Shown piece after piece: positions 13,855 to 27,200 of a stretch of 64,000 nt of DNA. The notes under the pieces are model-generated. The model saw only the letters and a program-made list of their open reading frames with translations, ran no database searches and was not told the origin of the DNA. Position numbers and translations under genes: made by a program. The stretch covers positions 25,606,246 to 25,670,245 of the forward strand of contig NC_054084.1 of assembly GCF_017562075.2 (NCBI RefSeq), written 5' to 3'. Position 1 is the first letter of the stretch. The number at the start of each line of letters is the position of its first letter. This stretch comes from Anopheles merus. Its lineage: Eukaryota > Arthropoda > Insecta > Diptera > Culicidae.

Positions 13855-13994
13855 TGGCACGTGGTCATTAACTCACACGACTTAACAGCATGCTCGTCAA
13901 GGGTTCAAGTTCCAAATAGACCGTGTCCCCATACGTAGGACTGACTATCCTGCTATGGGTTATTAATAAGTCACTGAAGTCCTCTCAAGTCCTC
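13855..13994 (+). mobile_element. tRNA-derived SINE, 3'-truncated (SINE200-like)
   Basis: Plus-strand copy with a tRNA-like head: a GTGGTCATTAACTC region and a good polymerase III B box, GGTTCAAGTT, at 13,902-13,911. It continues into GTAGGACTGACTATCCTGCTATGGG, which is the reverse complement of the body of the SINE at 14,329-14,533. Similarity fades after about 13,994, so the 3' tail is missing or decayed. The name SINE200-like rests on length, structure and memory of the Anopheles family and should be checked against a repeat library. Confidence 0.6.
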
Positions 13995-14328
13995 TAGCTA
14001 TATAGGTACCAATACAATAACAAGAAAAAGGGATGTTAAAATAATAACAGAAATTAAGAAAATACAAAGAAAACAAAGAATAATCTTTTCAGGTAGTACG
14101 ACTTGGTCGTAAAAATTAAAAGAAAGACTGGCAAATGTACCGGATGCAACGTTTAGATTATTTGGACTTTTAACTTATTGGTAAGACATACTATCTTAGA
14201 ATTAATCTACTATCCTAGAATTATAAAAATAAATTTGAGGTAAAACTGTGTGGCCTAAATGATTGAAGACGTTGATAACTTTATAAAAGCATGATCTGGT
14301 GCATTTGAAAACATTGAATGAATCGTTT

Positions 14329-14533
14329 CTTCTTCTTCTTCTTTTGGCTCATCGACCGTTATCGGTCAAGGCCTACACCTGTACCACTTGTGGCGTTCAG
14401 TGACTTTTGGATTACCCCCCCATAGCAGGATAGTCAGTCCTACGTAAGGCGGCACGGTCTAGTTGGGGCTTGAACCCATGTCGGGCATGTTTTAAAGTCG
14501 TACGTGTTGACGACTGTACCATGAGACCAATAC
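14329..14533 (-). mobile_element. tRNA-derived SINE, full length with target duplication (SINE200-like)
   Basis: This 205-bp minus-strand copy is flanked by a perfect 13-bp direct repeat, GAATGAATCGTTT, at 14,316-14,328 and 14,534-14,546, as expected for retrotransposition primed by a LINE. Read on the minus strand it begins with a tRNA-like head (TGGTCTCATGG, A-box position, plus coordinates about 14,519-14,529), has a B box GGTTCAAGCC (14,467-14,476), and ends in an (AAG)n tail at 14,329-14,345. The body shares GACTGACTATCCTGCTATGG with the neighbouring copy at 13.9 kb. It has no coding capacity. The perfect duplication suggests a fairly young insertion. Confidence 0.8.
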
Positions 14534-14593
14534 GAATGAATCGTTTACTAACCAAACATTGATCGTACGGCATATCGGGAAATGAAAGTGTTT

Positions 14594-14785
14594 AATATTC
14601 TTCTATTTGGCTTAACGTCCAACGCGGTCATGCCGGCCTATAAGACTTTCGAGACTTCATTTAATACCACCCAACCGGATTGTCAGTCCTTGCTACGGGG
14701 GATGATTCATTCTAGACTAGAACCCACGACATGTTACATGTCATGTTGTTACGTCGTACGAGTTGAAGACTGTACCGAAAGGACC
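14594..14785 (-). mobile_element. tRNA-derived SINE, diverged copy
   Basis: A third related copy on the minus strand. It retains the order tRNA-like head (GTACAGTCTTCAACTCGTACGA), degraded B box (GGTTCTAGTC) and body (CAAGGACTGACAATCCGGTTG), and a worn 3' tail near 14,594. I see no target duplication. A weak frame (14,582-14,845, plus) crosses it and is a by-product. Confidence 0.55.
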
Positions 14786-17700
14786 GCCCTCGGTGTTGAA
14801 CGTTTTGAATCTTTAGCTCTTGTTAAAAAATATAAAAATCATTAAATATTAAATATTATTCTTTGGTTCAGACTATGTATTCACCATTACAGCGTATATT
14901 AACTAATTAATTAGTGAAAATTACATGAGAACGAAAAATCACAACATTTGCAGAGGTAGAAACAAAAAGATAAAAATGCGGTAAAACACGAAAAATAAAA
15001 AACAGTTTGAGAAGGTAAACAAGTACAACAACTAGTTGCAAAAGAAATAATTAGATGAAATGTCACTTAATAATCAAAATAAATGAAATGTTGATATTTT
15101 TTTACCTTTCTTTTCTCTGCTTTACACCTCTTGGGGTAAAGCACCCCAACAAGATCCTTCGCCAAAATGGTTTCGTGTTTCTTCCGGGAATGACCATTGA
15201 AGCGAGAAAAGGCAAGCAAAAATTGGAATAGAAGCAAGCAAAAAAAAAACAAAAAAGGTCTGCGAGGAATGAGGGGAGGATATGTTTTAAATTACACTTG
15301 AACCTTAACAATAAAAACATTCCAAAGTGGCTGTGTGCGCGTGTATGTGTATGCCTTCATGGACCCCGCTCGGCGGGGACAACACGGGAGGCAGTGGACG
15401 TGCGTATGGACACGAAACCCCGGCGGTGAATGTTTTTGTTTCATCCCGGCACGCTACAGCCATCTCCACCGCCCGGGTACGGTTTGCGAAAGAATTCTTG
15501 TCCTCTTGTTTTCGGCAGGTTCGGAAGATCTTTTGTAGCGTTTTGGGAACGGGAAAGTGTGTTAACCGAGAAGGCGAAGCAAATGAAAAACCTCTCAGCA
15601 ACTTGTGCCGGCTGGGCTGTGGGATGATCTATCGTAGAGCATTCCCCCCCCCACTCTCTCTCTTTCTGTAGAATTGGTTTGACAGGGGGAAGGGAAGGGG
15701 AGTTTGTAGTTTGAAGCCCGTAGTACGAGTATCCACTTGTAGGCTGTGTCAAGGAGCGGACACAAAAGCAAGAAGCCGAGTTTCGGGTTTTGTCATATCC
15801 AAATTAAATTTTAAGAAAATGTTAAACATTTTGCCAATTTCGAGCTTCGCAGAAATAGAAACCCTGGGGAAGCGGATTGCATCCCGCCGGCTGACGGTGT
15901 GGAGCGTGGAAGCAGCAGGAAGCACTTGGCGGTTTGCTTTGAAGGATCATCCTCGTTTGCTTTTGCATAACAACTGTCAAGCTTTTTTGAAGTAGCAAAC
16001 GAAGAAAAGTTTGCCATTTTCCCGTCCCCCGCCGTGACTACATTGCCTGGGTCCCTCAGTCCCCTCTGGTTGTTCCCGCACCGTGCTGGGATCAGAATGT
16101 TGCCGGTAAGAATTTTGGGACAAATATGGAAGGGATTTCGGTAACTTTTAGCAGTCGCAAATGTGCGCTGTACGTCACGTGGATTACTTGTAATTTCACG
16201 GAAAGAAAGCTTACGCAGACTTTGTATCGTTAGTGACATGTCGTTTGCGTTGCAATCCGGCCAATAGGCAGGAAGCCATGATTGAGAAAGGTATTAAGCT
16301 TACGGTAGACAGCACTAATGATGTACAAAATGAGTACTGGAGGAAAAAAGTCGTTTCGACGAAAACTTTTGGAGCTTTTCAATGTTTCATACATTGATGT
16401 TTCGTGATTTGTATCGTGTTTTATGAATTAATAAGCTGTGCTTGCGAGCTGTGTGGAATTCTTTCACTCCATCATAAATAGTTAAAAAAAAGCTTTCAAG
16501 TACGTCTTTTCAATTGGTACTATATATCTATATCAACAATGTCTCACACCCTCTGAGATGCTGAGAAAAATTACAAACTGACTCACTGGTTTTGTATTTA
16601 CATTTCACGTTGTATCACGTTGCATGCTGATTAAAACCCGTTTTCCATTCCAACCTGAAGCAACGTTCGACGAGCTGGACCAACAAAACAATCCTATTCT
16701 GTCCTATCCTAACTTTGTTAGCGCTGGCACTTTGGCCGCCGACAGTCCGAAGACGGATGGAGTGAATTTGTAAGTTGATAACGATCATAAAATCGAATTA
16801 AGAAAACAATCGTATCGACCAAGTTGAACAAAAGGCGCACAAGCAAAAGTGAAAAAAAACCGTACCGGAGAGACGAGTTGTTGACGTTATGCAAAGACTT
16901 CTGAGCTGGTATTCCTCCTGCCGCTGGGCACACCGATCGCGTTATTGGGACCGTGGCGTAACAGTATACTGAGCAGTGAACTTTGATGTCACTGGCTGGG
17001 ATGGGGTGGGGGACAAAAACGCAACAGTCGTTGGACGGTTGTTTGGTGTAAGTTTATTCTTTCGTTTTTTTCCCACTTTCCCTTCGATCCTCCCGTTTCG
17101 GTGGTGCAGTCTCCGTTATTGGATATCTTATCGTGTCGGGGAGGGTTTGGAAAAAAAATGGAAAAGAATGGGAAAATCATTTTTATGGGCGCTTCTTGAA
17201 TGTAAATATAATGATCAAATCAAACACAGACAGCAGACCTCCGACACCCGGGCATATAAATTTGGGGCGCAAACAGACAGAGAGCGCAAAGCGATCGAGG
17301 AGGAAGGAAAGACGCTCCCAAATGGATCACACGCTTTTCTAAGCAGCCCGGCGCAACACGCTCTTCTGCTAACAATGTAAGTCAACAAAGTGAACGCAAC
17401 ACAAACGAATGCAAACGCAAATGACATCAGCAATGACTTTGCAGAACATTCGCTCGTATTGTGTGTCTTTCTCTTTCTCTTGTACTAGTGGGTTGATTTT
17501 CCCACTTTTCCCACACACGGGATTTGGCATAAAAAATGGACGACAGTATAAATTTTAAAACAAAGCAACCAACGGCACTGGCGTGTGTGGACTAAAAAGC
17601 TTCTCGTGAACGTGCCGTTCGTCAGGGTGGGTCAACAAGTTGGGTGTTGCTTATCTGTTTTTAAATCTTTTCGTTGGCTTACAATTGATGCTTGATTTGT

Positions 17701-20700
17701 ATTTTTGGCTTTGAATTCTCCTTTATGAAGATAAAAGTTTAAAAACAAATCCTTGCATGCTGAAATGAACCTCGCAAAGTACTGTTCACGACGGGAAATT
17801 TCCCACTCGGAGTGCACACAAGATGGAAAGATGGCGCTAATGGTGATTGTTTGAAGATCGTGCTGTAGGAAGAAATTTTTATAATTCCTTTGCATTTGTT
17901 TTATTGCACTTCTAAGGATTCAACTTTCTTACCACATAAAGTGAGAAATCTTGCGACGAAAAGCTTTCAGTACTCGTCCCGTTCCACCACCTGCACCATG
18001 ATGGTCTGAGCTTATCGTAGGAAATAAATCAAACTTTTATCCTGGCGTGGTCGAGTGGTGATGAGTTCGTTCGTTTGTTTTGCTCACCGGTAGAGAGGAA
18101 AAAAAGAGCAACGTCCGAATAAAACACTGGACTAACGATTTGTTCCCCAGTGACCAAAAGGACACTTTTAAGGGACTGTGAGTTTGAGTGTGCTCCCGCT
18201 GCTGGACCTTATGTTTGTATGGTTTCTTTCAACCTTTCCTTTGAATGATATCCTCTCTGCTGCTGTGTGTGATGGCACCGAGAGGGTGTGTATTATTTGG
18301 AGTGTTTTTCTTCGTTACAACTTTGATGGCGTTTTTGAACCGAGAATGAGAAAGTGATAAAAGTGGTCAGTTTTTGAAAAACTTTTGAAAGATTATTTGA
18401 GGTAAAGAAAGGAAAGGTCTGTACTAAAACGAAAAAAAAAACATTATGCTTTGTTCCGTTTTTTTTTCATTTTTGACAATCCCATGTCCACTGCCAGCTG
18501 GTGGCAGCTAGCATAATCTGCCCGAGGACATCTTTATGTTCGAAAGTCATCGCTCCCACAGTTGACTCCTGTAGCGTCAGGAGCTCTTGACCCGTTTTGA
18601 AGGAGAGTTTTACGCCGTGTGATGTGGTTTGCTTTCGTTTCCATCTAGCTCACGGTGCTGTTTTCTCAAAGAGCTGTCGTTGAAATGAAGATCTACTATG
18701 TGTGTGTGTGTTATCAAGATAAAAAATAAAGACAAAAACAGGGATGAGTTCTGGAATACGAGCCGTTGATGGAAATGTTTAGTAGCCAAAGTTGCTTTCT
18801 TACGAACCATGTCTATTTCATTCCTCGGTGCTCGGACCAGATCGGTCACAAATCGGGACCAAATGTTTGGAAAGCATCTTCTTTTTTACACCCCAGACAA
18901 AAGACAGCTGACAATGATAAATAACTGGTTAAGGTTGTAAAAAAAACCAAGCTCAAGCTGTGAGGCGTCAGGGTAGTTAACCATAACCAGCTTCGGTTTA
19001 CGGGGTATGAGTAGGTTAAGCGTCCTTTTGTCAGCAATTTCTTTGTATAATGTTTAGAATGGAAATAAAGTTTACGACTCAGCAAACACCTCTTTCTCTT
19101 AACAGATCAAATCGCTTTAATCGATGTTTGATGCGTTGCGATGTAGCCTGTTGGGTGTAAAATGTGTGCTTAAAAAACACCATTAATCAGCAAAATCTCG
19201 AACAAACTTGCAATAAAATGGTTAAACTTTCAACACACTGCAGCGGGCGTTTACGGAGGCCGTTTGACCAGGATCTACAATTAAGTAATAACCCCGCCCG
19301 GAGCCAAACGGCCACATTTAATGGCGTCGCGTGATTCAATTTATTTTCAACCCCATTTTCTCTCTTGCCTTTGGCTGGCCGTTAGAATCGGTCGGCCCCT
19401 TAAACCGTGGCTCGATCGATGCCGTTCCACTAAAAGCTAGTGTCACCGGATGTTGCCATAAAATGTTATCCCATTTTAAAATGGATAGCACTTGGAAACT
19501 TCACTCCACTCACTGGATGGAGCTGCAGGGACCGTGGGACCCACTACTGGCACGCCGATAAAGAGGCTAAACTTATTTAGTACCAAGATGATGTCGATAT
19601 TCGGTGCCTACCCGGTGCCAAAGAAGCAAACCTCGGGATCCGAACGGTACCGAAAGCCCAAACAATCTCGTCACCGATTTTAATCGAACCCAAAGCCACC
19701 ATCCTCGCTCCCGGTTTATTTAGTGTTCAATTCATGCGGAACTGAAAGGTTGCGCCGGGGGAAGGATGTCCCTAGCTGTAATGGAAAAGCGGTGGGAAGA
19801 TTGGTGTGTGAGTGTTTGTATATACACCACTTTGAAGCTGTGAAATTCAGCCCTTCCGGGATAGTGTATTATTCCGTTCGGGCTGACGAGGGTAAAGTAA
19901 TCAAACTCGTTTCTCGTTCCAACGGCCGCAAGCTCGGATCCTTAGCTCGCCCATCGGCCCGCCAAGTGGATGGTAGGCCCGGTGCAATAACAAACGGTGG
20001 GAGGAAATTAAATCGATCGAAACCATTGGCCCGGTTTTGGCGGACACAGTCCCTGGTCCCGCGCATAAAGTAGGATGACTTTGGTAAAAATTGTCACTTT
20101 TATTGCCCCTTTGTGGACCGGCCTGAGAAGTGAAATCGGTTTCGATGCGGTGTACGGACGTGCGGCGCTTGGGGAATCATTTTTAAACTGGCGTTGGTAG
20201 TGCTGGATACGAGATAAACACAATTCCGATGCAGATTACAATATTTTTATTAATGTTGGTCAGAGGTGGTTGGAAAGGGAGTGGAGAGGAGTGCTGTAAG
20301 GAATGGTTGTAAAAAGAAAGGTTATGGTTGTAAAAAATGAAGAAATCAAAGAGATATATGGTTATGATACGGGGTGAGTGAAGATGTAATTGTTTTACAA
20401 CGATTTTGGTGATTTCTTGTCGGATCAGTTTTGTATTTTCGATTAAAATAAAGATAACGCAGAGGTTTTGTAGATTACAGCGAGCTTTAGAAAGCTAATA
20501 GTGACGAGGAAAATATGTTCATAACGCTAAAATATTAATTAATCGTTTATAATTTCTCTCCAGCATTTCTTATTCGTCTTTCGTATGGAAATACTTATTT
20601 CTACTAGTAATGTAAATTTATATCAATATTTAAGATAAACAATATTATAAAAATATTTAATTTAAATAGTTGTTTACTTAAACGTCCTTAAATATCACAC

Positions 20701-23700
20701 TGGCTTACAGAAATTGTCTAGTTTGAATTCTGTAGTGTATTGTATTCTGACTCTACTAAAATCTTTAATTCTACACACATAAAACTAATATTTAGATATT
20801 GCTTTGAGTTGCATAATTAATTTATAAGAAATAAACTTCAAAAATGCTTTCTAGACTGCATAAGCACTGGTTACATCATGGCATATTATTCAAGGGAACT
20901 GAACTCATTTGTTGGATTTGTAAGTTTGTTGACACCTTCTAGAACATCACATAATCCAAGAAGCATAATTTTCATACAAATTGTTGCTGTTAATGGTTCT
21001 TTAAGCTTTCTCAGCACTTATTATGCTCATCTTGTTGGGGTTAAGAACATGTTAAGAAGAACTGTTAAGAGAGTTGCTTGACGGTTATGGTGCTGAGTCA
21101 CCTCCTGAACGGGGAGACAAATTAATTGTAGTTGGTTTGAAGCATTTTGAACCCAGCGAAGAATCTATAAGAAGCGGCAATACTGCGACAAGGGGACAGT
21201 GGATAAATGATCTCGAAACTTTACATCTTGTTGGTGGTCGTTTCGTCAATGTTGGATAGGCAGTAAGCGTCTTGCAAGACTCTCCGCCGGACTGAAAATT
21301 GTACTACCGTCAAGTTATCGTTATTAAATCGTTTAATTACCTACTGAAAAACTTGGGTCCGTGGGTTGTTCACAGTAGACGAAGGAAAAAAAAACACAAC
21401 AACAAAAACCTCCACCTCAACCCGTTCGTCCTTAAGTTTCGTTTCCCCCACGGCAGTGGCAGCAAAAACGCAAAGCACTTTTTCCATTAAAACTTTTCTA
21501 GCCCGATTAGCGTACTTTGAGCGATTAGGGAATAATTCGGTGTTCCCTGTTCCAGCACGAGCCACACGTCTTCGCCCTCCCTTGTACCCTGATGCCGTTG
21601 GGTGTGAGGTGCCTGTAGTCAAATGCTTACTAACGACAACCGGTTTGCACAAAATTGTTTTCGTTAATTGTTCCGCCACCCAGCGCTTCTCGACCACCGT
21701 ACCCCAACGCGTGCGCCTCCGCATCGAAACTCCGCTTCCGGGAGCGAGGGAGTAGAAGGAGTCTGTACGGCGCGTTTGCAAAAGTTAGGACGTCGCCCGG
21801 CCCTGCCTGATGGATGATGATCAGCTTCTATCTGACGCATACCGACGCACAGCATGTTTTTGCGCTCCGAAGGTTTGCTGGATTTTGGGAGAGCTGTCTG
21901 GATGTTAAAATTATAGATTACCATGTTCTATTTGTTCCGGCAAGTTGTTCATCCCAAGTTGGGCTCAGCCACAGCAAAGCACACGAGAGAGTGAGGGAGA
22001 GAGAGCATGGCCCCAGGAGCTTGGTGGTGATGATCATGTTCTATCCCCGGCCAGCTACGGAAGGGTTCCGAATGAATTAATACGAGCGTGAGTAATGAAG
22101 CTCGAAATGTTAAGCTTCAGTTCAGCCGCGCAACCAATTCTTGATGAGCGAATGATGTAAGGGCGTAGTTTTGGGGGTGACTATTTTTGCGCAACACATT
22201 TCGGCAAGCTGGGCGAGCGGTTGTTGCTTAGAACGTGAGCTAAACAAGACCAGCACACGGGAGGTTGGGGGGAAAATCGGCGTGAACACATTTCCATCGG
22301 CACTCGCCTCTGGATGCAATGGAAAGTGAAACTTTACAGCATGCTCCCGGTGTGCGTGTGTGTGTTTGGGAAAAGTGGAAACTCTTGTAAACGGTATACG
22401 CTCACCGTGGCACTTACCTCACTGCCTTGGGATAGTGTTGTGTACGGATTCCGCTCCCGGCAGAGCTTACCTTCTGTGCCGTTTTGTTTCCGTTGTGTTT
22501 CCAGGGAGATACTTTAATACTTGTTTTTGGGGGAAATGAGACGGGTGAAGGGAATGATTACGGGGATCGTGGAATGGTAGTGAATCGTTGGAAAGACTTT
22601 GCAAATTTGCTGCTTATGAAAGCGTTACCATTTTTGGATTGTGTTTGAAGCAAGAAGCTTTAGCTGTTGTGTTGCTGCTTTTCGACATTGTAATGCTTCC
22701 TGTAAGCTTATTTTCTTTTCACAGTTAAATAAGGAAGCGTTTAATTAAATGTTGACGTTGTGGGTCAAGATGAATATACAGTTGTTATAAAAATAACTTA
22801 GACATAACATGCAGCTTAGTGTAAAAAGACAACTAAATAATTACAAGAATTACAGATTCCAGATTAAAGAACAAATTGAAATTGATTGTAAGCTGAATTG
22901 TGAATATCGGATGAATTAAAATCTCCTTCAATGAGTGTCCCACTGCGGTTGCAAATCAAATACTTTCGTTTGCAGTTTTGGTATTTGACAACGGAGGGAT
23001 AAGCATTCCATAAGTAATATACTATTTCCTTTTTATTCATTTTTAGCGATTGGTTTTCTCCGTTGCAGCGAGCTCTTAAAAACGAATACTATGACCATCA
23101 AAGCGTTAAGAGGACGCTTTGTTCAAAAGATATCTACACGCTGCATTTGATGTATCTGTTACTTGATTCTCAACTGATGAAATGGACCCTCAACCATTCT
23201 GCACACTAGCTTCCATCAGGTTTAATTACCTCACCAAAGAGAATCTGTTTATTATCACTACTTGCAACTAAGCGGGCATGGATCTCTCTCTCTGACTTCT
23301 TCAGCCAGCCCTCTCACGAACAAACGCGGGTTTCCCTTTCACTGCGTATCATCAATCTCAAACAAAGCAAAATGAATGAATGGACCAAAGCAGCAAAACG
23401 GCGCATTCCACCATTCAGCGCAGCCCTAATGCCCGTTCACGCAAACTGTTTCTTCTTGTGCGGGGTACGTTTTCTGATGCTTTTGCCTTTCTTCTCCACA
23501 CCCTTCTCCGCCCGCAAAACCGTAGTACCATTCCAGTAATGTTATGTGATTACAAAGCAGTCACCAGCAGACGCCATCTTTCGTCAGGATGAGTTATGAG
23601 AAAAGTTATGAAATTTGTTGCTTTACCAGGCGCTTTCTACTTCCTGGCGGGGCCACAAAAACTTTCCACCCGCTCTGGTTTGGTGCGACGCGGGCGCCTT

Positions 23701-24250
23701 ATATTACCATCATTTCCTGTTACACCTTCTACTTCTTATTGGCTCGTTTAGGGAGAGGGAGTGTTAAATGATGAGCTTTGTTGGTCAGGAAAAAGGCTTG
23801 AGTGTCGGGCTACGGCTATACCCAGCGACACTGGCAATGATAAACTTCTTTACGATATTTAATGGATGTTGACCAAAATGCGAATGATAGAGAACCATCG
23901 AAGCAAAAAAAAAAATTATTATCGTTTTTGGGGATGGAAATTGAAGGACGCACATTGACCATAACAGCAGCAACAAGTTTATATTACTCACAGAGCTAAA
24001 AAATCAAGTAGAAATTACCATGTTATCGTTTTTTTGGACAAAATCCTACATGGATAATGTTAAACAAAGTACATATTTATACAAATCTATTTAAAAGTGT
24101 TTCATAAGTAATCCTAACACTCAAATTAGGAACTTAAATGTTTATCATGTTTGCTATACATCATTTTAAATGAACTTAAAGATAATGAAAAAGATCTTTA
24201 AATCTCTTCATTGAATGACATGTATTTTGAAATTTGACATTTATTACAGT
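14786..24250. other. Gene-free stretch
   Basis: No supported gene. It contains an AT-rich block at about 20,400-20,870 and 22,740-22,920 and short homopolymer runs. Frames such as those at 15.3-16.2 kb overlap one another on both strands and show no domain or splice pattern I trust. Two small plus-strand frames at 20,878-21,259 stand in an AT-rich background, but I cannot match them to anything. Confidence 0.55.
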
Positions 24251-27200
24251 ACCGTCTTCCTTGCGCTACTTGATGAAGGAAGACGTGTAGCCTTGGAACA
24301 CCCTTCCCCGTATGCGTATGTGTCGTCTCCCAAAGGGCAAACGTGTGTAGCCCAACACCCAGGAACAGGGACATCCATTCGCAAAGGTTAGCATCGATGC
24401 TTGTGTGCTTGTGTTTATTATTTACGCAGCTCGTATGGGAGTTCCTCGACCGAAGGCGACCGGATTATTCCAACCGGTTGAATCTGGAAGTTGGGAATAA
24501 ATCGATACCAAAACGGGGAGGTAAGCACCCTCCTTTACCACCACCATCACCACCGCCACCAACACGATAAACTGGAAACAACGTTGCCCGGCTCGGCGAA
24601 AGTCAATCCGGCCGTCGCTGCAAGACGGTCGGGCGAAGAGTTGATGTGGAAAATTGCTTAAGTGATAAGAAAATTTGCACTTAATACTGGGGCTGCCTTG
24701 ACATTGCCATGCACTTGACAAACGGGGCGGGATAGCGGCAAAAGCTTTGAAAGCAGTGGCCGGGACGCGGGACGCTGGGTAAAGGGTTTTGCTTCGACCA
24801 GCGTCGGCGATAATGGAGTTTATCCACCAAAGCAATTCGCAGAGTGCTGTCCCGGGTAAGCATTGGCAGGTGTGGTAAAGCAAAGAGCTCACTTATTTCC
24901 ACCCGTCTCGTTCATACCACGCTGAAAGTAAACAATACCGCACAACCGTTCACAACCCCCGGGGTTTGCTGTGCCAACCCGGCGATTCAATAGAATGTTT
25001 TATTATATTGACTGAAGGCATATCGAAGGCGGGTTGGTACCTGTTGGAGCCGTGCGTCGGGCACTTGCCCAGGATAGTTGGGATGAATACGTACCGTACG
25101 CCCGGTAAGCTGGCCGCCGTCCTTTGCCGAAAAGCATATTCCACGCAACCGATCGTGTAAGCGATGATTTATGATGCGTTCGACGCTGTCTCGACCGGCT
25201 CGAGTTTCCTGCCTGACGTTCGATTAGTGAAGCTATTTGTTAGCAATTTGAATTGATAACTAAGTACACGGTGATGGGCGTAGTGCGAACGGGCAACGGT
25301 ACCGTAGCTTGCAACTGGGGGAGAGAAGATTACTTTGCCTTAGCACAGCCATGAATCATCCGGCGCACCGGTATCCATCATAACGGACGCCCATCCCATC
25401 TGACCCGGGAAGATCAATCGAGCTGAACTTTTCGGAAGCGTTTTGGCGCAACTTTCACAAAATTAATACTCCGGCTCTAATCACGAAGAACAAAATCACG
25501 GTTTGGCAGTGTAAAAAGTGGGAAGACAAAGTTCGGCCCCGAAAATTCGAATCGTTTGGGCCGTTTTCCCTTCTGATGTACCTTAAACGAAGCCGCGGCC
25601 TATCTACGGTCGAAGAAATTTAAAGCGAAACTTTTCCATTTCTCTCCATCCCATCGCTAGGGAGGTCATTCCGGCTACCGTTCGGGTGCGGTGCGAAAAT
25701 TAATTCCTACACCTGTTCCGATAAATAGAGCAACTTTGTCTGGTGCGTTGGTGGTGCGCTTGTTTCCAACACCACAGCTTCCAGCACCCTACGGTGGTGG
25801 CTGTGTGGCTTGGTGATGGTACAGCAACGGCGTTTTTTATTATTTCATTTTCACTGGAAATACGCACAACGGAAACAAAATCAACCCCCGCCAGTGCGTA
25901 AAGGAAGGAGGGACTGGGTAAGAAGGGAAGATATTTCGTTGTGACATATTTTTACCATCCATTAGACCGTAGTAAGTGCGCACGGATCATTAACATGGCA
26001 TAAGGTACGCTGTGGAGAGCACAAAAGGGAGCGAAAAACGGTGAAGAGCATCATTGAGGTGGAATGGTGAAGCAATTGAATCCTGCGGGACATCATTGTC
26101 GGTAGACTCTCCGTGCTAGGTATGACCCCGTGTCATCTCGTTGTGGTACCTTCTGTTGCTACTGCCGCTGCTGATGATATGGAAATTTTGGACCCCGGAT
26201 GGATACTTTTTGCTGCACTCAACGTTTGCACCATCACTGGCCGTGCGGGAGTCACCGGAGTCATGTTGCTTTACACGAATTCCAATGTACGGAATGGAGT
26301 GACACTCTCACCCAACAGCTGCAAGCTTATGAACGTATCGGGTATCGAAGGGGAAATATGTTTTTCGGACTGGAATCGCGCTTTAATGTTGTGAGCAACG
26401 TGCACAGCCAATTCGATTACCCAGGGCGATATGTATGTGTGAGTACTTATGGGTAGTACTACTTTTGAGCGATTTTTTTAAACAATAAAGTGCCCGGTGG
26501 TGGCGTCCTGGGGAGGGAGCCTTTTTTAATTTTCAATATTTCTGCACCATAAATGGCTTACCGAATGGGACTGTGCGAAGTGTTGTTTGGGACGTTTTTT
26601 CACATTCTCTTGCTTCGTAATGGTCTTGTTTTTTTGGTTTGCATTATCGTAATGGGACAGTTCCATGCATGGAGTCGTAAACGAGCAAATGACCTGTCGA
26701 TAAAGCGACTGAAAAATGCACCAAATGATACGACGAGAATGATCATGTTCATTTCACGGGAATGGTGAAATTGGTATGGTTTACCGGTACGGTGCATCGA
26801 GATATGAGCTGAACATAGTATGGTTGCCTGTAATATGCAGTGGTTTACGTGAAATAAACAGAAGTTTGTGAGAAAATAATTTACCTTTGCTGATTATACT
26901 TAAAAAATCGCACTCAAGGAAAAAAAGAGTTACTTTCATAAAAAATCCTTATATCTATAGAGAAGTTGGATTAAACTGTCCAAAAATTGTTAGTAGAATC
27001 ATGTTATTTAATAATCAGCAATAACATTTGTCGTTGTTCATAAACTGTATTTTTTTATTATTTATTCAGATATATTTTTCCTTATTGGACCCATCACGCT
27101 CAAACCAAAAGTACCATAAAAAAGAAACAATTCTCAAATATCTAATGTCAGGAACGCCACCATTTATAATACAATACCAATTTCCATTAGTGGAGTTGGA

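Noticed and set aside
15100..15160. Short hairpin-like sequence (GGGGTAAAGCACCCC)
   Set aside because: Stem too short for a microRNA precursor and no tRNA arms; treated as chance.
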